NCBI GenBank assembly: GCA_030435675.1
Contig: CM059623.1
Span: forward strand, 522,012-586,011
Length of the DNA: 64,000 bases
Direction: 5' to 3'
Source of the DNA: Steinernema hermaphroditum
Lineage: Eukaryota; Nematoda; Chromadorea; Rhabditida; Steinernematidae
Both the position numbers and the translations under genes were made by a program. Below, one piece after another: positions 1-11,634 of this stretch. The stretch's first letter is position 1; each line of letters opens with the position of its first letter. The notes under the pieces are model-generated. The model did not search any database, was not told the origin of the DNA, and saw nothing but the letters and a program-made list of their open reading frames with translations.

Positions 1-838
1 TGCCATCATTAAGTGCAGTTTTGTCACAAAACAGTCATGTTCTTTAGCCATGACCCCCCTCAACCACACCAAAACCACACGTACAAACAAAAACAGGAAA
101 GCTGAACCGCGTGTTTTTGCGATGACGCCACAGATCGGATTAGACGCGCGGCAATCGAAAGTGCTCCTCTTTTCCGAAGTAGAAGCACCTCCGCGAGGGA
201 AACGATGACGCAGCGAGCGGGCAGAAGCCATTAGAGTAAAGTGAATGGGACGACCTCGACCTTGTAGCAAGTTCTGAATGAATAAACAGAAACGCATTCC
301 TCTTCCAGCGGAAAAGGTGTTTCTCCGGCGGCGATGACGGTTACACGCGCCTTAAGGGTTGCCCCAAGTTGCACTTTCCGTTCGACGAACATCGGCTACG
401 TGCGTTCCTACAGCGAAATATCGAAGGAAAATAAGATGGTGCAAGTGATAGGGGGTGGTCGGGTTAACGCCGGAAGGACTGTGATAAGATCGAAGTTGAG
501 TCAGGGAAGCAACGAAAATGTTATTTTGTAAAGTGATATCACCGAGTAATACACGTCAGGTGTGTAGAGTCTGATCAGGTGGTTGTTATTTTTGTGAGAC
601 CCGTATTTAATCAATCTACGTCTCTTCCTAAGATACCAAAGAGTTCGACGAGCAAAAATACTACTATAGGAAATGTCTGTTTGAAAGATATGGACTTCCA
701 ATTCAAAAATACTATTTGTAGGAAAGGGACCGCCAGAAGCCTACGTGCCATCTGCCACCGCCGATCCCCCCAGACAGTCTAGTATCTAAGCCCGTATATA
801 AATACCATTGTGTATGTCTTTCGTGTAACCAGAGCGGT
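1..838. other. Intergenic, no supported gene
   Basis: I see only short overlapping reading frames on both strands with no convincing domain, splice structure or start context. Nothing is called here. Confidence 0.5.
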
Positions 839-1099
839 CTAGTAAACGGTTGTCCCTCCCTCTGCCACGTAATAACATGTACAAATGCCATCATCATCCT
901 TCTTGATGCCTTGATCACTATAACTGCCGGCACCTGTGTACCGAAACGTTCTTCCCGCCTGAGATCCCAAATTAGCGCAAACGTACGCGTCGTTGCAAGA
1001 AGCACATCGCAATTGCAAACCTTGAGAAACCGGTCTTCTCGCCGCCTGATAAAGCCTCTCCCTCTCCGGCAAAAAAACCGTAAATACCCGAACGAACAC
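839..1099 (-). CDS. Possible terminal exon of a small Cys-containing protein
   Basis: The reading frame on the minus strand ends at 839 and starts immediately after a good acceptor (CCTTTTTAG at about 1100-1108). The C-terminal half contains a CASC and a CTCYY motif separated by Gly/Thr/Tyr-rich sequence, which looks more like a small secreted domain than random translation. No upstream exon with a start or signal peptide could be linked with confidence, and a longer open frame overlaps it on the same strand. The family is not recognised. It could be a false exon. Confidence 0.28.
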   Translation of the reverse strand: MFVRVFTVFLPERERLYQAARRPVSQGLQLRCASCNDAYVCANLGSQAGRTFRYTGAGSYSDQGIKKDDDGICTCYYVAEGGTTVY

Positions 1100-1768
1100 C
1101 TAAAAAGGCTATAAACACGATGACGCGTCAGCTCAAGGGTACTAGACGGGATTTCTCGGTTTTTGAGCAAGTGGCTTGTGTGGAGGCCAAATCGATTATG
1201 AAATCGCGTTTTGTGTAAAAAAACGGGGCTTGACGCGGTTGAAAAATTCGCGAAAGGAATAGTTGATAAGTGAATAAATAAGAAAAATGGAGTAACAAGG
1301 GAATCTCCCGAGGTGTCTGCCTTGGACCGATCGTACGAAATTTTAACAAAAGAATTTTCCCTGGAAATAAGTCCCAATTTACTGGTCTAACGAAACAAAC
1401 AAAAATCATGGCACAATTTTCCCTGGTCTAAATTGGCCAGATAGTGAACATCAAACCCAGAAGGGTCACTTACATATGCGGACACTTCGGAAGGTTCCTT
1501 TGTAACATTCGTCCCAGGAAATAAAAAGTACGAAATCTTAAAATTCGAAAATATGTAGTACGTTATACTTCACCCAGAAAAATAAGTAAATAAAGAAGAG
1601 TCAGAGTGGGGCCACATCAATATTAGCAATGAAACACCGGATTCTTGGGAACAAACAAAAAAAATCACGGGCCGTTTTTTATGAGCCTTCCGCCAGCCAA
1701 ATAGTAGGCTAATTACTAGTCACAATAAATCTCAATTGTCTATCATGTCCAATCATAAGTTTACCAAG

Positions 1769-2230
1769 AATCATGGCTAGTGGATATGTTGAAGGTGGAA
1801 ACTTTTGTCAAAAATTAGCCTCGCTACTATTCTCTACTTTCCCTGGTCTTTCACCACTTCTTCGACTAATGTGTCCCGGCCACAACGGAACAGTTGAAAC
1901 CGATATGGCTGGACAACCAATTTTTTTCAGACCATTTGGAACTACAAAAATCTATAGTCAACGAGAATCATGACTAGTGGATCTGCTGAAGCTGATAACT
2001 TCCAATGCTGATTGAAACATCATTGAAATAATCGCCGTACTTCGCATGCCACAATAAATCAATAATAATTATGCTGGTATGACACTAACGATTAACACAA
2101 GAATGGATGCACTGAAGATGGGAACTTCCGATGCTCCACTACTATTCCTATCTCCCTAGTTTCACCACATCTCAGTGTTCCTTGACAGAGTCTACCACAA
2201 CGAAAAGGCTGAATACCACATGGCTAGATC
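1769..2230. repeat. Diverged direct repeats
   Basis: A block beginning near 1769 (AATCATGGCTAGTGGATATG) recurs with substitutions near 1967 (AATCATGACTAGTGGATCTG) and again near 2099 in a more diverged form. Later parts, such as CCACAACGGAAC and CCACAACGAAAAG, are also shared. This looks like decayed repetitive DNA with no coding content. Confidence 0.45.
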
Positions 2231-3446
2231 GTACTTCGTACTAGATCATCTTTCCAACGTACATTGCTATTTTTCAAAAATTTATATCCGAACATCGTAT
2301 TGAGTAAAAACTAAAAATCAATTTCCACATTCCACGTCTTTTTTTGCTTAGCTCTCAGTTCGATCTCTCAGCGAATTCTCAATGTCAACGGTTCGCAAAC
2401 TGAATTTGCTGTAAAAATCGATAATATACGCATCCATATCGGTGGCAGTGCAAAGGATCATTCCATCTCATTGTTCATAAATACGCTTAGCATAGTATCA
2501 TAAAAGAAACTATTCTGTAAAAAGTACAAACTTCCACATATTCCCCTAACCTATCACCTACATTTCACTGCTCGGGGCTCCATTTAGGGCCCAAATAGGG
2601 GCCCGAATAGCAGTTTCAACTATGAACAAAAATTAAAATTTCAGATTTTTCTATGGCAAAAGAATGTTACCAAGAGATGCGCTTATCAACAAACAAAGTA
2701 AACAAGAAAAGAGAACTAAAGAGACCGGGTGGAAAACGGCGAAAAATAATAGTAAAAATGAAATGAACAGCATATTCAGAAACTTCCTCATATGAATAAG
2801 CATCGTTTTGGCGAATTCAAACGGTCGCGACAGTGGAAATGAATTCCAAAAGGGTGTTTGCGGGAGAGCTCCAGCGAGAATGTGACACCGGGCGCTCAGC
2901 GGGCGCAGTCGTGTGTAACACAAACCAAAAAACAAAACTCATCCCGCGCTTAATCACTTCGCTACTTTCGTCTCCAAGACGGTCGAGATGAACAAGGGCC
3001 AAAAAGTGGCGATTTCCCCAAAAAAAGCCAAGTATAACGGTCTCGTGGCGGTAATAAGCGTGGAATAGCGGTGAAAGGTCGCCGTGACAGCTGGAACAGA
3101 AGAAGACGCCGGGGGAGACGGCGTCATTGTGCCTGCGAGGGTGTGGGAAGTCGAACCGGTTCGGGGAGAAGAAGCGGTGGAGCCGAAGCGTCGCCCGAGG
3201 GCGCTTTTGGGAGGTCGCCGCCGACGGGCCGAAGGCTAATTGGCGCGGCACACGCGTTCCGAAGCGCTTTAATTGTAACTGATTTGCCACTTGTTTGGAC
3301 AAGGTCATTGACTTTGTTTTTGTGATTAATGGGGGCTAAGCGGGGTCGTCTACGAAGAAGGACCTTGTGTGGAGGTGATTGAGGGGTAAGTGGTGGGAAA
3401 GAAGGTTTAATTGTGGAGAGTTATTGGAATGCACTGAACCTGTGAC

Positions 3447-4050
3447 CTTTCCCATGAGCATTTCGGGAGTTTATTTGATGGTTTTGAGGCTATTCAGCTC
3501 AAAAATCGGTCTTATGGGTGGAAAAAGAAGGTGGGGTTCTGAGGTTTTTGTGCTGTAAGAACCAAAACATAAAACGCCGACAGAAACACCTAAGAACAAT
3601 CATTTTTAATTGAAGTTCCTCAGCCTTCTTTTTACGTTTTCTACGATAAAAAAGACAAAAAAAAATCAAAAGAACAATAGTTGCAATGGTACTTAATAAT
3701 CAGGCTGACATGAATTGAACCAAATGACCAAGAAAAAAGTGCGTCTCCGTCAGCGTTCCCGTGGGCATTTAGGGAGTTTATTTGCTGAATTTGAGGCTAT
3801 TTACCACAAAAATCGTTCATATAGCTAGAACGAAACAGGCAGATTCTGAGGTTCTTCTGTGCTGTACATCTATACGAATCAAAACATAAAAAGCTGAAGA
3901 AAAGAATCGTTTTATTGAACTTCCTCAGCCGTCCACTCTTTCCATACTTCCTATGATAAAAAAAGACTCAACAAAACCTGAAATAGGTCTAGATGGCTAT
4001 AAATCAAGCTGAACCGTATGGCCAAGAAAAAAGTGGGTCTTCGTCGGCAA
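3447..4050. repeat. Two-copy diverged tandem duplication, period about 305 bp
   Basis: Copy 1 (about 3447-3755) and copy 2 (about 3756-4050) share the same ordered blocks: a TTCCC..GGGCATTT..GGGAGTTTATTTG start, GAGGCTATT, TTCTGAGGTT, CAAAACATAAAA, GAACTTCCTCAGCC or close variants, a TACGATAAAAAAGAC-like block, and a GACCAAGAAAAAAGTG end. Divergence is moderate. No reading frame is conserved between the copies. Confidence 0.6.
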
Positions 4051-5469
4051 AAAAAAAACATATCCAGTGGTCAATGTTTTTCAGCCGAAGCTGACTCAAT
4101 GATAAATCAGTGCGCAGCCTTTAAAGGTTTCCTGGTTCCAGAAAAATGACCTCCCGTTGTAACATTACAAAGTGATCTCTCTCACTTCGGCAAATTGGTG
4201 ACGCGACGAATTCCCAACAAACAAATCATACTACAGCGTGAACGCGAGTAAACCACATTTCTGGAAAAAAAAACGACGCCCCTCAAAACCGAAAACCAAA
4301 GGGTCGGAAAAAGTGACGTGTGTGCCCTCAAATGGACCACTTCGGAGGAGGTGAATGTTAGATCAAATTAGGAAAACGTTCCAGTGACAGCTAGCAGAGA
4401 ACAAGAAGCGAACAGAAGAATCTGATCGAGCAGACGGTGACGCGAGCACCTTTTGCTAGCTAGCGCCGATGAGTCACTAATTGGTGGAGGGAGCGGAGGA
4501 ATGCCGGCTGAACGCACGGTGCGGAATGTCTCAGACATAGGCACGTCTACATTTAGAATGGAAAGGAAAATATGGGGTTCAAGGAGAGGGCCGAACTTTG
4601 ATCGATAGGGTTCAACACTGTAGGGGGCTAATTATTACGATGACTAGCATGAGAATGGGGTGCTTCTTGAGAGATAAGGTGTAAAGAGCACTCAGGTGGT
4701 CAGTGTAAAGTGCCGATTGTTTTCCAAGAATTGGATCTCGCACAACGTTTAGAATCTGAGTAGGCTAAGAGCACAAACTGAGGGTTCATATAACCCCTCA
4801 CTTAGAGAAAGGGAGCATTTAGGAACCACTGAACGTTGCAAATCCTAAATCCTGACCAAAATCTTGAGCTTTTGGGACAATGCCTGAGATACTCTAAGCC
4901 CTCATTTAGAAGAAAGGAGCATTCAGGGACCACCTACGAAAAATCGAAGCTCACTTCAGATCTGAAGTATCGCCTTCTTCCGACAGCGTTCCACTACCAC
5001 CTGACTACTATCACAACCTTGAGCCAAATGACCAAAAGCGGCGTCCGAACGAGTTGCGCCTTAAGAGCGCCGTCGCCGGCCTTCGACGACGTGAGGGGCG
5101 GCGTGTAGAAGCTGTGGCCGGTTGCGCAGTCGAGCTGGAACCTGAATGGGCTAATTACACTTACGTGATGGTCATCGGCCGGCGGCGAGCGCGCGCGCGA
5201 AAGGATAAAGGAAATCTCGTTGCGTCAGCGCAAGTTGGCTTTTTTGGAATTCTGGCGCTAGTGAACATGGCGACGGTCGCGGGTAATGTGCCCCGAGGGC
5301 GCGTCGATGGACAGTGATAGCGCAACGTGACGGGCGCTAGTTGCGAAGCGGCCGGTGATCCAATTTTGTGATAAGCGAACTTGAGACAGAAGCATGTTTA
5401 GGCGACGCCGGAAGGCATACAAAAACTTGGATTTGCACTAGACATAGCTCTGCACGGTGGTTCACCGGT

Positions 5470-5542
5470 GCCCGGTTAGCTCAGTCGGTAGAGCACCAGA
5501 CTCTTAATCTGGCTGTCGCGGGTTCGAGCCCCGCATCGGGCT
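5470..5542 (+). tRNA. tRNA-Lys (CTT)
   Basis: Full cloverleaf: seven-pair acceptor stem GCCCGGT/ATCGGGC, D arm TAGCTCAGTCGGTAGAGC, anticodon loop ACTCTTAATC giving CTT, and T arm GCGGGTTCGAGCCCCGC. There is no intron. It is isolated from other genes. Confidence 0.95.
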
Positions 5543-8500
5543 AACGTTTTACAGCATCACACATCATTCGATATTTGTGCCATTGCCATCACATGACGTC
5601 TACAAAGAATCGTCTAGTGGCATAATCATCAGTCGGAAACGATCATGACTAATCGGGCAGGTCACGTCAGGGACATTTCATTAACAAACGGAATTTCTCT
5701 GGTCTCTGAAAAGTTTTGTCGCAAACGCACGTAGGCATCAAGTCTCCGTCTACAGAACTCTCCATGCAAATCCCCAAATAGACACAGACCAGTCCACATC
5801 AGACAGTCTGGCAGACAAATAAGCTTCTCCGTCCACCCGTAGCAGCTTCTCGAATAAAGAACGACTCGCTTTTTGGGTCTGAAATCGACAAAACGATTGT
5901 GATTAGGCGTGCGAATATTGCGCATCACGACGACGCAACGCCGACGGCGGCCTTCGCCACCGCCACGGAGCCCGAGGGGATTCTCAGGGGTTTCACAAGA
6001 AGGTTCTCGACGGCTTTTGGACGCCGTTTATGACGATAAGGAAGTTTATTGCGTAATAAAGTCGACTAATGAGAAACAGAACGGAACAAGGATAAGAAGT
6101 TTATGGATCGAGAACCTCCAGCGTACTGAGCTTCAAAAATAAGTATGAGGGCCTGGCCACGCCTAGAAAAGAGACCCTTTTTGAACATACTGAATAAACA
6201 CAGCAATATTTGACCAGAATTTTGGATTTGAAGAAAAGGGAAAGGATAGAAAGATCTTCAAAGACTGGCGGCCGAACACCTCTAGAAAAAAACAAGCTAC
6301 AGGCCCACAGCGTAGTTCCGGCCAATCACTTCAGTACTCCCTCCTACTCAATCACGACGCGCCGTCATAGTTCATTAGGCAGCGACCTATCATCGTCAGC
6401 TTCGATTTCTTCTCCCTTAGCAGTACTAAACCTATGAGAAGAACCACCCAGAGAATCGATAATAACTTCAGCGATCACATAACAACGCCCGGGGTACGGT
6501 GTTGCAACGCGGGGAGACGAAGCACAAAGACACTTATTGCTCGCTTCTGGCTGCGTCTATTGAGAGGAGAGGTGTGAGAGGAGGTCTGGAACCGATCGGA
6601 AGCGGAGTGTCACATCGATTGTGGGGGCATACAAAGGGATCGATGCAGGGGAATGTTTCTTTGGAATTCGAGGCATGTCTCGTTGATTAGGTGGGCATTG
6701 AAGATGGTTTGCCTAATAGGAGAGTGATCATTGAACGGCCAGGAACGACCGCTCGCTCGACTCATTTCTGAGAGAGTGGATCGACCACCTGCAACACACA
6801 TGAAAGATCTTTCTTATACGGGAAAACTGACCGTTAAGGGGTAGAATGAAGCTGTTTCAAACCAAGGTGGCATCCTGGTTCCTAGGTACTATTTGTTGGG
6901 TATGAAAAAGGCAAAATGGTCCCAAGACGTTGCTCTTTCTTGGTGACAGGAAGATCTTTCAAACTCGGGTTCCATCGCTTCCTAGGCACCATTTCTTGGT
7001 TGTCGAAATGAACCACTAATGGAATGCAAGAGGTTTGAACTCCCAGTTTCGAAACCAGTTGTCCACCCACACACTTAAAGAGTGTAAAGTTATGACTCGC
7101 CTTTCGTCACGCCTTTTGTCTCCCAAATGATGGAAACAGTTCAAAACCCACTGAACCCGACAGGAACCTGCTAGGACCAAAGACTCGGAGCGCTGTTGGA
7201 ACGTAAGGACTTTTAGAAAATGGCACCAACTTCAAATACAAATATTTGGCCTATGCTCACTAGGTCTGAAAGTGCACAGGAACTGTTTGTTCTGAGTCTA
7301 TCGGAAGAATGTGGAACGTGGGAGTTTGGGGATTACGTGGGCGCGACCTTTAGAGACACGAGAGTCATTGTAACGCCCTTCTCGAAACACAACCGGAAAG
7401 CCAAGGCGATTGCAAGGTGCTGCAGAGAGAGTTGCAAAAAGTGACCTTGGACACTTTTGGGAAAATCAACAAACTTTTCGGAACCACAATGCCACTTTTG
7501 TTTGCTCGCCTCGGAGGGTTGGCGCAGGGTGGAAGAGTTCGAAAGGTTAACTTGCAGGACGAAGACACGTGGCGTCTCTGGCACAGGATTAAGAGCCGAC
7601 CGGTCAGGTCGGGTGCAGAGTAGATGCCCATGGAGGAATGATTCCTCTTCCACCTTACAGCTTCGAACTTCACTTTCAATTTCAATCAAAACAACCGAAA
7701 GTACACAAATCATTTAGAAACGTGTTTTACAATCGGAAAACAGTAATGTAAAGTGAACCTAACCAAATAAAACAGGCCAATTGGTTCACTACCGTTCTCT
7801 AAAGGACCACGAGGTCAGATTCCACTAACCACTTCAATTTTACTACTGCCTTTTGAAGGTGAAGGTTCACACTACCTTGACCCAGTAAAACTAACAAATT
7901 TTGCGGCATTTGGGGAACTGAAAAATTAGGCTAACCAGTCTAAGGCCGTGGCGAGGCTTATGGAGGAATCTCGATTACCTATGGTAAGATTGATCCAAAA
8001 AAACCTCTTCTTTAAATTGCAAAAAAAGGTTAAGGGTAACGATTATCAACCCTATTCCAAATCAGTTCAAAACGCGTTGCAAAAATTAGGATTTTTTTGC
8101 GATTTTACGACAATTTTGAATTTGTAAAATCCATAAAACGGTTCCAAAGGCCACAGTGATCTCTAACCACCCGACTAATTAGTTACTCTCGACCACTTAA
8201 CCCTAAAAACAGCCCATCAACGGCACGTCTCCATAACACGCCATAGGAAACCAAGGGGTTCGGACCGGTTGAAACTTGTGATTATGGCGGTGGCGCGCAA
8301 AACAAAGGCAGAAGAAGCCGTGAAAGCGGCGACAGCGGAGTAAACAAGAAGAGTTTCAGCGTCAAAGGTCGCCGCGACGACATTCCGTCGACGGCAAATT
8401 GGTTAGGGCTGACAGGAGTGAGGGGATGCGAACCTGTTACGTCATCATACGCCGTTTACAGCGTCGGGTTCGAGGTTGAACTTCGAGGCGAAACGGGTTC

Positions 8501-8910
8501 CCGCCGCGCGTTCCAACCCCAAATGACTGAGATCTCGCAGCTGAGACGGGACGGCGGCAAACATTCGGAAATGGGTGCCGGACGGTCACGCAAGAAGCGA
8601 TTGTTTGTTATGTGTGTGTTTACGGCGCCAGTCGGGAAGCGAAAGTACACGCATAGAACGCGCATTTGGGTCAAGGCGGATCGGACGAAACTGAACCCTT
8701 TCACCGGCGTTCGATTTCGACGCGCCGTATAATTGGGATCTCTGCGTTTATTTTGTTAAATGTTAAAAAAAATGTTTAAAAAAATAAGGGGGGTCAGGGT
8801 CGTCGTCTGAAAGAACTTGGTAAGCATATCTAATGCAATGGGTGATAAAAGAAAATTAGAATCCGAAAAAAAATTAGAATAATGCTTTTGAAAAATAAAA
8901 AAATACCACG
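5543..8910. other. Intergenic, no supported gene
   Basis: Only overlapping frames on both strands. A CpG-rich stretch at about 8270-8735 contains several open frames that look compositional. A short imperfect direct repeat (CTTCCTAGGCACCATTTCTTGG type) occurs at about 6868-7000. Confidence 0.4.
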
Positions 8911-8980
8911 ACGCAGGCCGGCGTCGAACCGATCCCGACCGATTACAAATCAGACGCTTTTGCAATAAGCCACACAGACA
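8911..8980 (-). pseudogene. Degenerate tRNA-like sequence (Thr TGT-like)
   Basis: On the minus strand there is a recognisable anticodon-like hairpin with TGT in a seven-base loop and a GGTTCGA T-loop motif. The acceptor ends do not pair and the T stem is broken. It is best read as a tRNA-derived relic or chance similarity, not a functional tRNA. Confidence 0.35.
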
Positions 8981-8989
8981 ATTAAAAAA

Positions 8990-10637
8990 AGATGGTTCAC
9001 TGCCACCGTGTCTTCGAGATAGGTAGCCCACCTTTTAGTAGAATTCATGCACAGCCTCGCTTATAACTAATAAAAATGAATGAGAGAGCAAAAATGTCCA
9101 AAAATGTTTCGCAATATCAGAATTAAAAGCTATTCGAAGCCTCTAAAATGCAAAAATTACATTTTTACATCAACTTGGCTTTTTTACAAGGCCCTGTATT
9201 CCAGATATCGTAGAGAACAAATCCATTTCTAGATGCGTCTAAGCCAAAGAGGGGCGCCCTAAGTGGATTCGTCACTAACTGAAAGTTTGCCTATTTTTGA
9301 GACGTTACATAATCTGAAATAGTAGACTCAGACCTTGATCAGTTTTCTTTTTACTGCAAAAATCCACAATTTCTCCAATCGGTTCCAATTGTGCGTGTCT
9401 TAAAAGCAGAACAAACATAAGACATTTCCGATGAAATTTCCGTAATTTCACTAATCACTTGTTTTCCCGTGCTTTGAACTAACGAAGAACAAAAAATCCG
9501 ATTCCTTCAACCGGTTCCCTATAGTTAGTCTCATAAATTCGCTTCCGATTGCATCACACTTCTCAGCTTCGATCCCCTGCAAAAACTCTAAACACCAGTT
9601 CCCCAAAATTTGCAATGATTAATTTGCGATCACCTCTCACCTGAACCAGTCTTCCTCAGTCCATTTATTTTAGGTATGTCACAGAGAACAAGAAACCGCC
9701 CACGAGATAATTGCAGAAGAGCACTGCGCGGGTAACTATGCGCATAGTAATGGAATGGGAAACTAGGAGGAACCGACGAAAGCGAACATTTAAAAGGGAA
9801 AAACTGTTTTCTATAATAATCGGAAGTCCAATGGCATTTTAGGGTAGTAAAAATAGAAGTCTTGCTGGAAAGGTGACGCATACGACCAGGAACTGGGTCT
9901 GAATCAGATTCCAAATGGGCTGTCCAAAATAAGGCTTTGAGGTAAGGACAATAAGATCGATATATCACTTTCTATAGGTCACAGGGTCGATACCTGAAGC
10001 CATCAGTACACTAGCCACTGAAGAGAAAGAACGGAAAAACAATGGCCTTCTGAATAGGCAATCTTCGTTGTGAGAGGCAAATAAATGCTTCTGAAACGAC
10101 TTAAAGCAACTAACTGGAAGATCATACATTAGCACAATGCCTTCTTTTGAAATCTTTGAAAGTTCAACAAACAGGAAAAAGCTAAAACAGCGATTTACCC
10201 ACTTCTCATAGCCAGACATAGCACAAAAACAAACAAAGCGTCCCAAATATTTACCTCTTCTCACTTCTGATCCACTAACTCAACGTTCCATTTATATTGC
10301 CCCCATGTTTAGACAAACCACGGCCCCCTAAAGTGACGCAGATTGACAGTGATGTGTTTTGAAACAAATATTTTGCTCTGTCCTCCTTGTGAGTCAGGGA
10401 ATTTGCACAAAAAGCCGTCGCTTTTCGGGTCAACCCCGCTTGTCAGGTGCCCTGGCAGACCGGTTACTCAACCGACTACCGGTTTCCATCAATTACAAAA
10501 CTTCTACTCCCCGAGTAAACGGCATCGTTAACTCGTGTTCAAAACGGTCAAAAACGCATTATAAGGCGACGGTTCGGTGTTGAACTGAGCGATGGATGCG
10601 ATGATGCGAAGCGATAGTTTACAGCAAAACAATGTTT
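8990..10637. other. Intergenic, no supported gene
   Basis: AT-rich, with minus-strand frames at about 9630-9968 and 9965-10264 that show no domain or convincing splice structure. Nothing is called. Confidence 0.4.
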
Positions 10638-10753
10638 ATTACTGCCGCTGTGGAGGGGAGCGGGACGCGGAAGAAGATAAGAGGGCACTGGGAGGGCGAA
10701 AGGAGGGGGAGGGAGATGTGGACTGGGGGCCGAGCACAGGGCCTGTGGGCGCT
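10638..10753 (-). CDS. Possible Pro/Ser-rich terminal exon
   Basis: On the minus strand a good acceptor (CACCTTTCAG) at about 10754 is followed by a Pro/Ser-rich frame that ends in TAATAAA. The stop codon therefore overlaps an AATAAA polyadenylation signal, which suggests the 3' end of a transcript read leftwards. No upstream exon could be joined. It may be a non-coding terminal exon. Confidence 0.25.
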
Positions 10754-11550
10754 GAAAGGTGTAAGGTATGATTAAGTATAATTAAGCACCTAAACCCTAC
10801 GCTTTCCGATGCTAAGCTCGACAAAATGTGATCAGTTTTCAGCAAAAGAGGCAACCTCTTCCAAAATGTATCTCAGCGCATACAAAGTAGCTGCGCCTAC
10901 CGTACCTGAATATGAAAAGCAGCCCTTAACATTTACACTACCTCAACCCTCAGTGTTACAGAGCCAGCTCAGAGGATTATCAAATCAAAATAGAGCACGT
11001 TAAAGAGCCTAGAACAAGCAATCCAGACTACAAGGTTTCAGCCGGAACGAGAGGATGCCGAGACTAGCAGACACTCGTCTGCTTAAGTACGGCGAAACCT
11101 GCTTAACCCCGGCGGCGGCGTCGGCACCTCCGCCCCACCGGAGGCGAGAAGCTTGTTTGTTTGTTCACGCGACGTTCCGCCACGCGTGTCAAGGTTGGTG
11201 GCGACGGCGCCGAGAAGCGATTGTTCCGCTTAGCACGTGCGGAGGTCAGCGTTAAGAGGATAACCTCAAAAAGCAACTTTTGATGCAAAAAAGGAAGTTC
11301 TATTGGGGCGCCTATACTGTTGGGGATTTGTTTGTCGAAGGTGTCGTCGCCCCGGGGATCGTCCGGTTTATGTTTGCACAGAGATCTGGATGTGCGGGTG
11401 CGAGTGTTTGCGGAAGTTGGGAGTTCAGGTCATCGGCGAACCTTGCTTGCAGCTTCAGGATTTGAAGGGCTGCAAGGAGGAAAAAAACTCACTTATATCG
11501 ATGGCTTAAAACGTGTTGGATACTACGGACCAGAAAGGAGAAAAAAATTC

Positions 11551-11634
11551 TGTCATCCGCAGGATTCGAACCTGCGCCCTCCGAAGAGGACTGCGACCTG
11601 AACGCAGCGCCTTAGACCACTCGGCCAGAATGAC
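11551..11634 (-). tRNA. tRNA-Leu (CAG)
   Basis: A class II tRNA of 84 nt on the minus strand. The acceptor is GTCATTC/GGATGAC with discriminator A, the D arm is GCCGAGTGGTCTAAGGC, the anticodon is CAG in TTCAGGT, the variable arm is long, and the T arm is GCAGGTTCGAATCCTGC. Confidence 0.95.

Larger units (their letters stand above)
1102..5469. other. Intergenic with old repeats and a CpG-rich patch
   Basis: No supported gene. The segment holds diverged direct repeats (about 1769-2230 and 3447-4050, listed separately), a GC-rich, CpG-dense patch at about 2820-3330 and another at about 5040-5340. The latter two have overlapping open frames on both strands that reflect base composition rather than genes. 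They could be regulatory or promoter sequence of unannotated transcripts. Confidence 0.4.

Noticed and set aside
712..1377. A 221-codon minus-strand frame
   Set aside because: Biased, low-quality composition and no domain; overlaps a more protein-like exon candidate in another frame.
5054..5317. Arg-rich 87-codon frame in a CpG-rich patch
   Set aside because: Compositional; no start context, splice sites or family.
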